Origin: Chrysochromulina tobinii
Lineage: Eukaryota; Haptophyta; Prymnesiales; Chrysochromulinaceae
DNA: 19,043 bases
Reading direction: 5' to 3'
Assembly (NCBI GenBank): GCA_001275005.1
Contig: JWZX01000682.1
Coordinates: 1-19,043 of the forward strand
Position 1 is the stretch's first letter. Every line of letters begins with the position of its first letter. Below, one piece after another: positions 1 to 9,200 of the stretch. The position numbers and the translations under genes were made by a program. The notes under the pieces were generated by a model. That model made no database searches and was not told the origin of the DNA. It saw only the letters and a program-made list of their open reading frames with translations.

Positions 1-288
1 AATACGCGTGGCAAAAGCCGCATTCGAGCCGGCACACGGCACGCATGTGGGGCGTTCTCGGGATGAGCAAGTGTTCGGTTCGTACGAGTGTCAGCGTGCG
101 TCGTCGTGCGCTCTCCATGCTACTCGGGCACTGTGTGTTAGGGCATGAGCCGCTCTCCGTGTGTGAGGTCGCGTGAACGGTTTCTTGGGTGGAAGGCCCG
201 CGTCTAGCGGTTCACAGATCAGAATTTCAGACCCCCTGGTTCACCCGATCGGTCGAAGAGGCCCCTCCCTTTCCCGTTGCCTCGAGAA

Positions 289-2874
289 ATGACGGTGGCG
301 ATCCTCCCGGACGCGTCCGTGAACGTGTCGTCGGGTCGTACAGCGCCGGAACTGCCGCCAGCAGCACCTGCTGCGCCAACTGCGCCTGCTGCGACGCCGA
401 AACGCCGTCCGGAGCCGCCCAAAATTGGCTTTGGACGCAGCGTCAACCCATCACACCGGCCAGCACCGCCGGCGCCGAGGCTCGTGGCCAATACTGATCC
501 TCTGGAGGCGGCCATAGCTGAGTCGCAAAGCGGCGGTGGCGGCGGCACGGCCTCTCAGCCCGCTACGCCCGCCTCTGCGACGACCGCCCGGGTCGCTCCG
601 AGCTTATCCTCGCGGCCGCACGGATTGCCGCACGCGCCCGGGTCGCACCGAAAATATCCTCCTCTGTTGCGGCCGCCCGGCGAGCAATGGAAGCCCCCCG
701 GCCTGCTCTCGAGCGCTAGCGGCACTGGTAGCGGCCTCGGGCAGCACATGCCGTATTCTCAGCCGTGGATGCGGCAGGGCCAGATTGCCCTCGACAATTG
801 CGTGAAGCACATCGCGGAGCTCAAGTGCATGCTCCAGGTGCGCACGGACGAGCGCGACGCTAACCTCAAGCTCGCACAGCAGACAAACGAGCTCCTGCAG
901 GAAGTGACGCGTGAGCGCACCCAGCTGCAGACCCAGATGCACGAGATGCAACTCGAGAAGGAGTCACTCCAGACGGAGGCACATATCGCGCGTGCAAACG
1001 CGGAGAAGGTGACTCGGGAGCTCCAGGAGGTGACGCGTGTGCGCGAGCAGCTCACCGAGCGGCTCGCCGCCACGCAGACGGAGCTGAAGACGGCGCAGAT
1101 TGACGCGGCCGGTGCGAAGCGCGCGCTCGAGGCGCAGTCGGAGCGCTTCGCCACTATGCACGCTACAACCATGCGTGCGGAGGCAGAGAAGGCGGCGGCA
1201 GAGGCGCTGACGCAACGGGTGGAGGCGGAGCGTGCGGCTGAAGTGTCGGCGCGGGAGGCGACCGAGAGGGCCATGGAGGAGGAGCGGGCCGCCAATGAGG
1301 CCGAGGCCGCGCGCGCAGAGGAGGAGCGCAAGCGGCGCGCGCTCTGCGCCGTCGAGGTACAGGACGACACTAGGGAGCTGCTCGAGATCGAGATTGCGGC
1401 TGCTCGCGCCGCTATGATGCCCTCGGTCGGCAAGGGCGGCAAGGAGGCCAAGCCGCGACCGATGCGCCTCGACGCCGACGGGAACGTGCTGACGCGCTTC
1501 AATGACCCGGAAGAACTCCTCCAGTACCTCGAAGAAGGCGAGCGCGGCACGAAGCCGCTCGTGACGCTGCTGCGCGCCTCGTGGCTACGAGCCAAGATGC
1601 CCGAGACACTGCCGCCCGACCGCTCGAAGCTCCCGGCGGAGGCGTTCATCTCCGCCTCCGAGCTACGCAAGATCTACAAGCAGAGCAAGGAGAAGAAGCG
1701 TAAGCTGCTACCGATCATCACCGTGCTGCATCCTAACTCGTCGCCACATGCCAAGGGCGGTCCTCACCCCGACGCCGAGGGCGCCATCGTGCAGACCGTG
1801 TGCGAAGCTCTCGACGAGCGGTGGGACCAGTTCACGCGCAAGCGCGGCACCGGTGGCGACAGCGGCATCTCCGAGTTGGGCGTCTTCTTCGATTGGATTG
1901 CCTTCGGCGAGGGTAAGAGCGCCGCAGGCGTGAGCGCGGCTGCGGCCGCAGCTGCGGTCGAGGCCAGCGCGGCGGGCAGCAGCGGCGGGGGTGCCGCCGC
2001 TGCTGCCGGCGCCGGCGGCGGGAAACCGCCCAAGTGGGTGCAGGCCTTTGGTCTCTTCTATGCGCACGAGCTCGTGACTGTCTGGATGATCCCGGAGAAG
2101 AAGGACGCGCTCAGCAAGCAGTTCGATTACACGGGCGGCTGGGCGGCGGCTGAGCACCGGCTGGCCACACTCCTCAAGTCAACCTCGGACCTGTCGGGCT
2201 ACTCGGGCCCTTGGCCACAGCTGCTCGACCTGTCCGAGGACATAGACTCGGAGCACAACGAACGCATCCACCGGCCCTCGCCCTCGGAGCCGCTCGCCTT
2301 CCGCACGCGCCACGAGTTTGGAACTGCCGCATACGTGGAGGGAGAGGACGAGCGCGAGGTCGTGACTCATATGTATCGCGACGCGCTGGTCGAGATGTTC
2401 ACGTGCGCGCAGGCGCTCACTTTCAACCGACTCGGCTGGCTAGATACGGATGCGTCGCGCCTCGCGCTGCTGCTGCCGCTCGGCAGCCAGGTGCAGGAGC
2501 TGCATCTCAGCTTCAACTCCATCGGTGACCAGGGCCTCTTCCTCCTCGCGCAGCGGATGACGCAGATGGTGCAGCTCAAGGTGCTCAACCTCGCGGGCAA
2601 CCAGATCGGTGACCCTGGTGCCTCGCGCCTCTCAGGAGCACTCACCGAGGCCACCGCGTTGCAAAGCTCGCTGTTCAACCTCGACCTCGGCCAGAACAAC
2701 ATTGGCGACAAGGGCGCGCTTGCGCTCGCGGCCTCCGTCGGTGGCGACACGAAAATGGCGCTCAGGAAGCTCAACCTCAAGGGCAACCCCTTGAGCCCTG
2801 CCGCCAAAAAGGGTGTCACCAAGGCGCTCAAGAAGCAAGCCAAGGGAGGTGCTCCGGCGGCAACAGGGCGGTAG
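289..2874 (+). CDS. Coiled-coil and leucine-rich-repeat protein with a conserved region of unknown function
   Basis: The protein is 861 residues from the first ATG at 289. An in-frame TAG at 205-207 rules out a longer frame, and the TTG at 277 is unlikely as a eukaryotic start. Residues 1-160 are Pro/Ala/Ser-rich and look disordered. Residues about 171-375 are Glu/Arg/Ala-rich heptad-like sequence, a long coiled coil. Residues about 393-704 form a compact-looking region with motifs such as HPDAEG (about 493), GVFFDW (531) and YTGGW (about 613). This spacing resembles a region I associate from memory with algal and dinoflagellate proteins; no function is known to me. An Ala/Gly-rich insert at about 544-579 splits it. 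Four leucine-rich repeats of the ribonuclease-inhibitor type start near 735, 764, 795 and 825 and suggest a protein-binding end. No signal peptide or membrane segment is visible, so it is probably cytosolic or cytoskeletal, perhaps a scaffold (inference). Sure that it is a gene; unsure of its role. Confidence 0.85.
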   Translation: MTVAILPDASVNVSSGRTAPELPPAAPAAPTAPAATPKRRPEPPKIGFGRSVNPSHRPAPPAPRLVANTDPLEAAIAESQSGGGGGTASQPATPASATTARVAPSLSSRPHGLPHAPGSHRKYPPLLRPPGEQWKPPGLLSSASGTGSGLGQHMPYSQPWMRQGQIALDNCVKHIAELKCMLQVRTDERDANLKLAQQTNELLQEVTRERTQLQTQMHEMQLEKESLQTEAHIARANAEKVTRELQEVTRVREQLTERLAATQTELKTAQIDAAGAKRALEAQSERFATMHATTMRAEAEKAAAEALTQRVEAERAAEVSAREATERAMEEERAANEAEAARAEEERKRRALCAVEVQDDTRELLEIEIAAARAAMMPSVGKGGKEAKPRPMRLDADGNVLTRFNDPEELLQYLEEGERGTKPLVTLLRASWLRAKMPETLPPDRSKLPAEAFISASELRKIYKQSKEKKRKLLPIITVLHPNSSPHAKGGPHPDAEGAIVQTVCEALDERWDQFTRKRGTGGDSGISELGVFFDWIAFGEGKSAAGVSAAAAAAAVEASAAGSSGGGAAAAAGAGGGKPPKWVQAFGLFYAHELVTVWMIPEKKDALSKQFDYTGGWAAAEHRLATLLKSTSDLSGYSGPWPQLLDLSEDIDSEHNERIHRPSPSEPLAFRTRHEFGTAAYVEGEDEREVVTHMYRDALVEMFTCAQALTFNRLGWLDTDASRLALLLPLGSQVQELHLSFNSIGDQGLFLLAQRMTQMVQLKVLNLAGNQIGDPGASRLSGALTEATALQSSLFNLDLGQNNIGDKGALALAASVGGDTKMALRKLNLKGNPLSPAAKKGVTKALKKQAKGGAPAATGR
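1918..2024 (+). repeat. Ala/Gly low-complexity insert in coding sequence
   Basis: A GC-only-like stretch encodes runs of Ala, Gly and Ser at residues about 544-579 of the coiled-coil/LRR protein. It sits directly after the GVFFDW motif and before KPPKWVQAFGLFYAHEL, so it interrupts an otherwise ordered region. It looks like an in-frame expansion of GCN/GGN codons, and its length probably varies between strains (inference). Confidence 0.6.
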
Positions 2875-3357
2875 GCCAACAGGGACGATAGGCGCGGCGC
2901 GCGCACGCGAAGGGCGCGCGCAGCATGACCATGAGCGATGAGCAGTGCTCTTGCTCTTCAACTTCATCCCCCACGTCCCCGCCGGCGCCGGCATGCCGCT
3001 GGACCTTGTCAACTTGACATCCCTAATTTAGTATTTACTGTGTTTGGGGAATAAACAAAAATCAGCACAGAAAACCATTATAGAAAAGCGAGGGCCGAGG
3101 CGCGAGCGGCGCGGGGCGATGCCAACGATCCTGAACGCTGCGTCCTGCGAACAACGGTCCGCTAGATCCGCCTGATCGCTGCTGGATCGACGCAGCCCGC
3201 ACGATCGCACGTTCACGTTGATGACTATTGGCAGTCAGTTCACAGTTGGGGATGATGTGCAGTACAGGACTACTAAAAGAAAGTGCTGTGGGGGTAGATT
3301 GCCCAGGATTGCGTTGATGACGACCCTGGACCGCTCCGATGACGGTCCTCATCTATT
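2875..3357. other. Intergenic region between the LRR gene and the SET gene
   Basis: This stretch holds the 3' flank of the upstream gene and the 5' flank of the downstream one. It is less GC-rich around 3010-3090 and contains one AATAAA. Short open frames on the minus strand (for example 3028-3216 and 3062-3352) show no recognisable motif and no start or codon pattern that would support a gene. I see no RNA gene here. Confidence 0.5.
3050..3055 (+). terminator. Possible polyadenylation signal of the LRR gene
   Basis: A perfect AATAAA hexamer lies 176 bases past the stop codon of the upstream gene, in a locally AT-rich patch followed by CAAAA. The position suits a cleavage/polyadenylation signal. 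However, many GC-rich algae do not depend on this hexamer, so the call is tentative. Confidence 0.35.
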
Positions 3358-4296
3358 ATGTCGCATGTGCGACGAGCCGCACGCGTCGCCGCAGCAGGCG
3401 TCGCAGGCTACGGTGGCATACGCATAATCGAGGAGTTGCTGCCTTTCGAAGCGTTCGACAATGCCTTGGGCATCACGCGGGAGTTCGAGGAGCGCCAGCT
3501 GTGGAGGGCGATGCAGACGACGGAATCGCAGCAGTGCCCTTCCGACCTGAGTGCAGTGCGTATAGACAACTCGAAGTCGATAAAATCGGGCGTCGCCTAT
3601 GCGCTCAGCGAGACCGCGTACGATCGCCATCGTGCGCCGGATGATGCGCCAGCGCAGTTCACCGTAAGGAAGCAACCCTCGTCGGTGCCTCACTCAGGCG
3701 ACGGTTGCCATTTGAAAGGCAAGTGCGCGCGCGGTTCGGTCGTCAGCTTCTACCAAGGGCCGGTGTACACGCCGATCACTGGGCGCATAAAATGCACCTT
3801 CGTTGCCACGTTCAGCGATTATGTCATCCAATTGGCTGACTCTTATGTCGTTGACGGCATCAACCCCGGGGGCACGGCAGAGGGCGCCGACGGCACTTCG
3901 TCCTTGTGTGGCGCTCTGTGCAATCACCCTCCGGCCGGCGTGCAGCCCAACGTCATGTTCTATCCCACTCTATGCGATTGCGACACGCTGCCCGCGGCCT
4001 CCGTCGAGGCACTCAGGCGCATCTCGTGGTACGATTCGTCTCCTCTCACCTTTGATGGCACGCGCATGCAGCGTACGATCGCGCTTGTGGCTCTGCGTGA
4101 TCTCGAGGACGAGGAGCTCTACGTCGACTACCGTTTCACGAACGCGACGCCCGATCTGCCCGACTGGTACAGCCACGTGGAGCGCGAGGGCGAGAAGCGC
4201 GACTGGGAGCCGTTCCATCGGCCCGGCTTCGATCAACTGACAGAGAGCATGTCGGTCGTCGTGTGGCACGGGCTCTTGCGCTCGCCGCAACTTTGA
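3358..4296 (+). CDS. SET-domain protein, SETD9-like
   Basis: The 312-residue protein starts at ATG 3358. Residues about 113-262 match the order of SET-domain landmarks. These are a Gly-rich start followed by GKCARGSVVSFYQGPVYTP, then YVIQLADSYVVDGIN, then an NH pair at 189-190 (LCNHPPAGVQPNV), then TIALVALRDLEDEELYVDYRF with the terminal DY at 257-258. The VVSFYQGPVY, ALRD and EELYVDY segments resemble the animal SETD9 family in my memory of it. The length is also close to that of SETD9, roughly 300 residues. SET domains transfer methyl groups from S-adenosylmethionine to lysine. The SETD9 substrate is not known to me, so calling it a histone methyltransferase would be inference. The N-terminal 110 residues are not recognised. 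There is no signal peptide and no visible intron. Its right-hand neighbour is convergent. Confidence 0.75.
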   Translation: MSHVRRAARVAAAGVAGYGGIRIIEELLPFEAFDNALGITREFEERQLWRAMQTTESQQCPSDLSAVRIDNSKSIKSGVAYALSETAYDRHRAPDDAPAQFTVRKQPSSVPHSGDGCHLKGKCARGSVVSFYQGPVYTPITGRIKCTFVATFSDYVIQLADSYVVDGINPGGTAEGADGTSSLCGALCNHPPAGVQPNVMFYPTLCDCDTLPAASVEALRRISWYDSSPLTFDGTRMQRTIALVALRDLEDEELYVDYRFTNATPDLPDWYSHVEREGEKRDWEPFHRPGFDQLTESMSVVVWHGLLRSPQL

Positions 4297-4881
4297 GCTT
4301 AGACGGCTCGAGGTGAGCGAGGTGTGGCGCAGAGCCAGCCCAGCTGCATCGCACATCTCTTGACCTTGACAGCTGTGCCGGAGACCTTTCCGAAAGCGGG
4401 GCTTTCACCCGAAACCGGTAAAGGGCGATCGCCGCGATCGGATCTCTGATGTCGTGTCGCGGCGCTGGCGCTCTGCTCACTGGACACTGCTCGGCTGGGA
4501 CCCGCGTAGACGAGTGGAGTATTAAATTTTATCTTCCAATTATAACTGTGACAATTTTGGTGTTGATAGATCTCTTCTAAATGAACTAACAACCATCGAA
4601 GGCCTCGAATCGCACATGCTCAATACACCAAGCGTCTAGTACGTTCATCAGGCGAAACCGTTAACCCCAACCGGGACATCCGGAGCGGAGTCCCGCGACA
4701 CACAGCAGAGACCGCGCTCGGCCCCCTCGCTGTCTGGCGAACAAACTTAATGAAACTGATGGCTGATGTAGCGAGACTGCGAATAAGCGTGACGTGCATG
4801 TGAATGTCGTGCAGAGGTCAGGCAGAGCAGCCGTCGAATACCTTCGTGGAAGTTGAGCGCTTTTTGCATGCGGCAACGTCA
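4297..4881. other. Convergent intergenic region
   Basis: This 585-bp stretch separates the stop codons of the SET gene (+) and the charged-protein gene (-). It contains a 6-bp hairpin with a 3-base loop at 4392-4406 (GAAAGC / GCTTTC), a GCGATCGC palindrome at 4425-4432, and an AT-rich patch around 4520-4560 with ATTAAA at 4521-4526, a possible variant polyadenylation signal for the SET gene. No open frame here has recognisable protein features, and I see no RNA gene. Confidence 0.45.
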
Positions 4882-5949
4882 TCAGACGCCCGTGGCCGTG
4901 ATCAACGCACCAGTAGAGCGCCGGCGATCGAAGCTAGCCTGGCGGCGCATCGCCACCCTCTGCGCCAAGGTGCGCGGCGTCGCCAAGGGCTCCGCATCGG
5001 CCGCGGTCGCCGCTGCTGCCGCGCCCTTTCCGGCGAGGGCCGGGACGGTGCTGCTGTCCATTGGTGCGCTCGGCGGGAAAGTAACGCACACGGGCTCGAT
5101 GACGTCGACTGCGCCGAGCTGCCGCCCGGCGCAAAACGGCTCGAACTCGATCTCACTCGACGAGGACGTGTCGTCGGCCACGCCCTCGCCATTCTCCCTC
5201 GCAGTGTGCAGCTCGAACTGTCGTTCGAACTCGGCGATGCCGCTGTCGATGGCGATGCCGCCGCCAAAGACGGCGGACACGTGGCCGTCCTTGCCCACGA
5301 TGGACTCGTAGCCACTCGAGGGCACGACCTTCGGCGGGCGGAAGCTGGAGGCGCCCTTCGAGAAGGACGTCACCACAGGCCGGTGGGGCGGCACCGCCAC
5401 TCGCCCGACCTGCGGACGGGCGGGCGGCGCCTTTGCCTCGTTGGCCTCGTCGTCGCCGCCAACGTGGGGCCCCACGTCGCTGCTGCTGCTGCTGGGCGCA
5501 CCCTGCTGCAGCTGGTACAGGAGTCGCATCGTTTCCGCCTTGCGCGCCGCCTCCTGCTCGGCCGCAGCGTCGTGGTCAAAGTACTCTAGCGGGTCCTCTT
5601 CCTCGTCCTCGTCGTCCTCCTCCTCTTCCTGGTCGGCATCGCAGCCGCCGCCCGTGTCGGAGTTGGCACAGTACATCGTGTTCATCCGGCGCGTGAGCTC
5701 CATTTGCTGCTCGAGCCAGCGCGCCTCGTCAAAATCATCCTCCAGCTCTGCCTCCTCGCGCGATGTCTTTGCCCCCTTCTTCTTCGATTTTTTCTTGCTG
5801 GAGGCCTTCTTCTTCTTCGCAGGCTTCGGCGAGGGTTCCGCCGCCGTGCTCCCCGATGGCACACTGTTAGGCGTCGCCAGCGGCGAGCGCGTCAACGTTG
5901 GCTCCGCCTTACGTGACGAAGACGCACCCCTCCTCAGCAAGGAGGACAT
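4882..5949 (-). CDS. Charged low-complexity hypothetical protein
   Basis: The product is 355 residues from the ATG whose complement is at 5947-5949; the frame runs four codons further up only to a TTG. I do not recognise the protein. In order it has a Ser/Pro-rich start, a Lys-rich block around residues 47-62 (KPAKKKKASSKKKSKKKG) that could act as a nuclear localisation signal or nucleic-acid contact, and a likely helix (ARWLEQQMELTRRMNTMY). A strongly acidic Glu/Asp run with DPLEYFDHD follows, then a short helical stretch (RKAETMRLLYQLQQ), and then Ser/Pro/Gly-rich sequence to the end. There is no signal peptide, membrane segment or catalytic motif. Most of it is probably disordered. It diverges from the giant membrane-protein gene, 259 bp away. 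Shorter open frames lie opposite it on the plus strand, but the ordered charge blocks and the ATG favour the minus strand. It may have unrecognised exons. Confidence 0.6.
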   Translation of the reverse strand: MSSLLRRGASSSRKAEPTLTRSPLATPNSVPSGSTAAEPSPKPAKKKKASSKKKSKKKGAKTSREEAELEDDFDEARWLEQQMELTRRMNTMYCANSDTGGGCDADQEEEEDDEDEEEDPLEYFDHDAAAEQEAARKAETMRLLYQLQQGAPSSSSSDVGPHVGGDDEANEAKAPPARPQVGRVAVPPHRPVVTSFSKGASSFRPPKVVPSSGYESIVGKDGHVSAVFGGGIAIDSGIAEFERQFELHTARENGEGVADDTSSSSEIEFEPFCAGRQLGAVDVIEPVCVTFPPSAPMDSSTVPALAGKGAAAAATAADAEPLATPRTLAQRVAMRRQASFDRRRSTGALITATGV

Positions 5950-6208
5950 GGGAACTACCAAAAATCCTCTGGTTCTCGTGCCAATTTCTTCGTTTCTTTT
6001 GGCCCCTCTTACAGTAAGAATTTCCTAGAGATTTGTTTTTTTGGCCCCTTTTACGGTAGGAATTTCCTAGAGACATTGCGATACGATACTCGAAAGTGTC
6101 CACCCATTTCTTCCGCCGTTTTGGCCACTTTCACTGCATGTTATTGCGTGACGCTCCGGAAATGTGTCGCACACTTTCTTCGGGCTTCCTCAATAGCCGC
6201 AATCGCTT
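5950..6208. promoter_or_regulatory. Divergent intergenic region, likely bidirectional promoter
   Basis: This 259-bp gap separates the start codons of two divergently transcribed genes, so both promoters should lie within it (inference from position). It is visibly more AT-rich than the flanking genes and contains a 33-bp imperfect direct repeat with a 42-bp period. No TATA box or other named element is clear. Confidence 0.4.
5999..6073. repeat. Imperfect 33-bp direct repeat, 42-bp period
   Basis: Copy 1 is at 5999-6031 and copy 2 at 6041-6073. Both begin TTGGCCCCT and end GAATTTCCTAGAGA, and they differ at three positions (30 of 33 identical). The 9-base spacer is T-rich. The duplication lies between two divergent start codons, so it may duplicate a transcription-factor site (inference). 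Confidence 0.8.
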
Positions 6209-9200
6209 ATGCGGCTGCTGCTCTTCCTCCCGACCGCCGTGGCCGCTGCGCAGTCTCTGCGCGTGACGCCCGCGGTCGTCGACGTACATGGCGGCGTCGA
6301 GATCGAGCTCGCGCGCGACGGCAGCGCCTTTGAGTCACCCGTGCACGGCGAGGTGCACTGCCTCTTCGGCGTCGATTCGGTGCCGGGCGGGCTGCATCCA
6401 GACGGACGCTCAATCGTGTGCACGGTGCCGCCCGCGCCTGGCGGCCAGCTCGGCACCGTCGATGTCTCCGTACGCATCGACCCGCTCCCGGACGACCAGG
6501 GCAGCGCCACGGTCGTCTATTACGACGCCTCAAGCCTGCCAGTCATCTCCGAGGTGCGGCCACACTCGGCAGAGGGCGCGAGCCCGTCGCACGTGCGTGT
6601 GTTCGGATCCAATTTTGCACCGCTGTCTCACACCATGCGCTGTTCCTTTGGCGAGGACGGGCCGACGGACGCCTCGTACGTCTCACCGACGGAGCTCGCT
6701 TGTGCTTCGCCAGAGGTGCCCAACGGTCCGAGCCATTCGGTTGACCTGCGCGTGTCGCTCGACGGCCGGCTCTTCTCGGCGCCCGGCGCGGAGACCTTCA
6801 CCTTCACTAACATGCGCGTGCCGCCGAGCCTCAGCCGCCTCTCGCCGCAAATCGGGCCTGTGAGCGGTGGCATTGAGCTCACTCTCGTCGGACTGGGCTT
6901 CTCGCCGGCCCACGGCCGGCTGCAGTGCCTCTTCGAGGGTCTGCAAGCGACGGCGGCGTCCTTTGACTCGACCGAGCGCGTGCGCTGCGCCTCGCCCGCT
7001 GTGAGCAGCTCTGCCAAGGGCCCGGTCCGCTCCGTCGACGTGGCAGTCGGCGCCGTCGGCGGCGAGCCGCCTGTGTCGTCCAGCCTGCCGTTTACCTTCT
7101 ACGACCCGGCACGGCCGCCCTCGATCAGTGAGGTGGTGCCTGCGTATGGCGACGTGCACGCGCCTCCGAGCATCGTGCTGCACGGTGCAGGCTTCGCTCC
7201 CGTGGGCGACCGCCTCGTCTGTCGTTTCGGCGGTGCGCAGCTCACCGCCGCCACGTTCGTGTCGACGTCCTCCATTCGCTGTGCAGCGCCGCCCGCCTCT
7301 GCGCTTACTGTCGGTCGCGTGAGTGTGATGGCGGCCATCGACGGCGGCGCCGCGCTGCCGCGCAAGGGATCTCCCGCCGAGATCGCCGCCGCCTCGCTCC
7401 TCATTTACGACGCCTCAGAGCCGCCGGTCGCCTCATCGGTCACGCCCGTCTTTGCGTCCGTCGGCGGAGGCGCCGTCCTCACGGTGAGCGGCGCCAACTT
7501 CGCGCCGACCCGACACCTAGGGTGTGTCTTTGAGCAAGTCGGCCTCACGCCCGCGACGCTCCTCGATGCGAGCACCCTCCGCTGCGCCGCGCCGCCCACC
7601 ACCGCGCCGCTGACCACCAAGCTCGCCGTGACGCTCGACCACCTCACCCTCTCGGTGCCTGCGATCCCGTTCACCTTCCATGACCCGGAGGCAGGCGCCC
7701 TCGTGAGCGCGGTGCACCCGCCGTTTGTGCACTACGCCGGCGGCACGCCGCTCGAGGTACGCGTGCACAACTACGATCCCACCGCCGACGTGGCTGCATG
7801 CGTCTTCTACCTCCCTGCGCACACGGACGGTGCCATTGCGCCTGCGCTCGCGACGGCGGCGACTCACACGATGGGTGAGACGGTGCGTTGCTTGAGCCCG
7901 CATGCCCCGCGGAGCTCGGTCGGCTCAGTGCGTCTGCGGCTGTGGGCCGCGCGTGCCGCGGAGCTCTCCCAGGGCGCACGCACATCGGATGGGCTCCTAC
8001 AGGAAGCTCTGGATGCCGCCTCGGCTCCCGAGCGCGCACCCCAATTCGTTCTCTCGGCCGGCTCGGTCCCGCTCACCCTGTACGACATGGAGCGGCCGCC
8101 CACGGCGACGCGCCTAGTGCCGCGCTACGCCGGGCTGCCCACCGACGGCTCACCGGTCGATGTGCTCGTGCTCGGTACCAATTTTGCGCCCACGGACCTC
8201 GGCCTCGTGTGCCAGATTGACGAGCGCGGTTCCGGCGGGCCGGCGCGCTTCGTCAACGGCACCGCCGTCAGCTGCTCAGTGCCGCTGCCCGACGCGCCAA
8301 AGGACACGACCGTACGCGTCTCGGCCGACGGCGGCGTCACGTGGTCCGCGGCGCTGCCGTTCACCTTTTACGATCCGGACACGGCGCCTGTTGTTTTGGC
8401 CTCCCCGGCGGCGGTCGACGTCGCCGCGCTCGCGGCTTCAGGTGGGCAGGCAAGGCTGAGCCTGTGGGGATCCAACTTCGCGCCGACGGACGGTCTGCGC
8501 TGCGGCTTTGGCAGCTTCGACGATCACGGCGCGCAGGAGAGCGTGGTCGCGACCTTCGTCTCCGCCACCGAGATTGAGTGCCTGGCGCCGAGCCATTGGT
8601 GGGGCGTCGCGCGAGTGCGCGCGACGCACGACGGCGGCCAATATTGGTCGGAGGCGGGGCCTTCGATCACGCCGTACAATACGTCGCAGCAGGGGCTCAT
8701 CACCTCGGTTGAGCCCGCCGCTCTGCCCGTCGACGAGTCGGGTAGCGGTGGCGTGTCGCTCCGCGGCAAGCACTTCTTCCGACCGGCAGTCGATGGTGGC
8801 AAAAGCAGCGCCGCCGCGTTGCGCGTGTGCCGCTTCGTGCCGCTCCCGGCCGAGAGTTTGGGGGCTCGCCGTCGTGCGAGCACACACACACACACACACA
8901 CCATACACGCGAGTCCGTCCACGAGTCTCGCCCCTGCCGCCGCGCCGTCCACCGTCGTGTCGCCCGCCACCATCTTCGACGACACGCACGCGCGCTGCGC
9001 GACGCCGACCGCTCTGCAGCCGCAGACGGCTGCGGTTTCGCTGAGCCTCGATGGGGGCGTCACCTTCGGCACTGCGGCCATCGTCACCTTCTATGACGAC
9101 TCGTCGCCGCCTACCCTGCTCAGTGCGACGCCCACCGACGGCGAGCGCTCGCAGGCAACGCTCGTCACGCTGCGTGGCTTCAACTTCAACCCGCCAAAGG

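Noticed and set aside
277-288. TTG at 277 as the start of the coiled-coil/LRR protein
   Set aside because: Eukaryotic nuclear genes rarely start at TTG, and an ATG follows at 289 in the same frame. The same logic moves the charged-protein start from the TTG at 5961 to the ATG at 5949.
4392-4406. A short hairpin as a terminator or histone-type 3' stem-loop
   Set aside because: The 6-bp stem with a 3-base loop does not match the histone stem-loop pattern, no T-run follows, and the neighbouring genes are not histones.
4804-5589. A 261-codon plus-strand frame opposite the charged hypothetical protein
   Set aside because: Its translation is a featureless Arg/Gly/Leu/His-rich string, while the minus strand shows ordered basic, helical and acidic blocks. 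The call is not certain, as both are low-complexity.
8856-8925. An unspliced intron around the CA repeat in TIG repeat 9
   Set aside because: Candidate GT sites (8856, 8871, 8874) and AG sites (ending 8913, 8925) give lengths that all leave a remainder of one on division by three, so splicing would break the frame. The unspliced frame rejoins the TIG pattern correctly.
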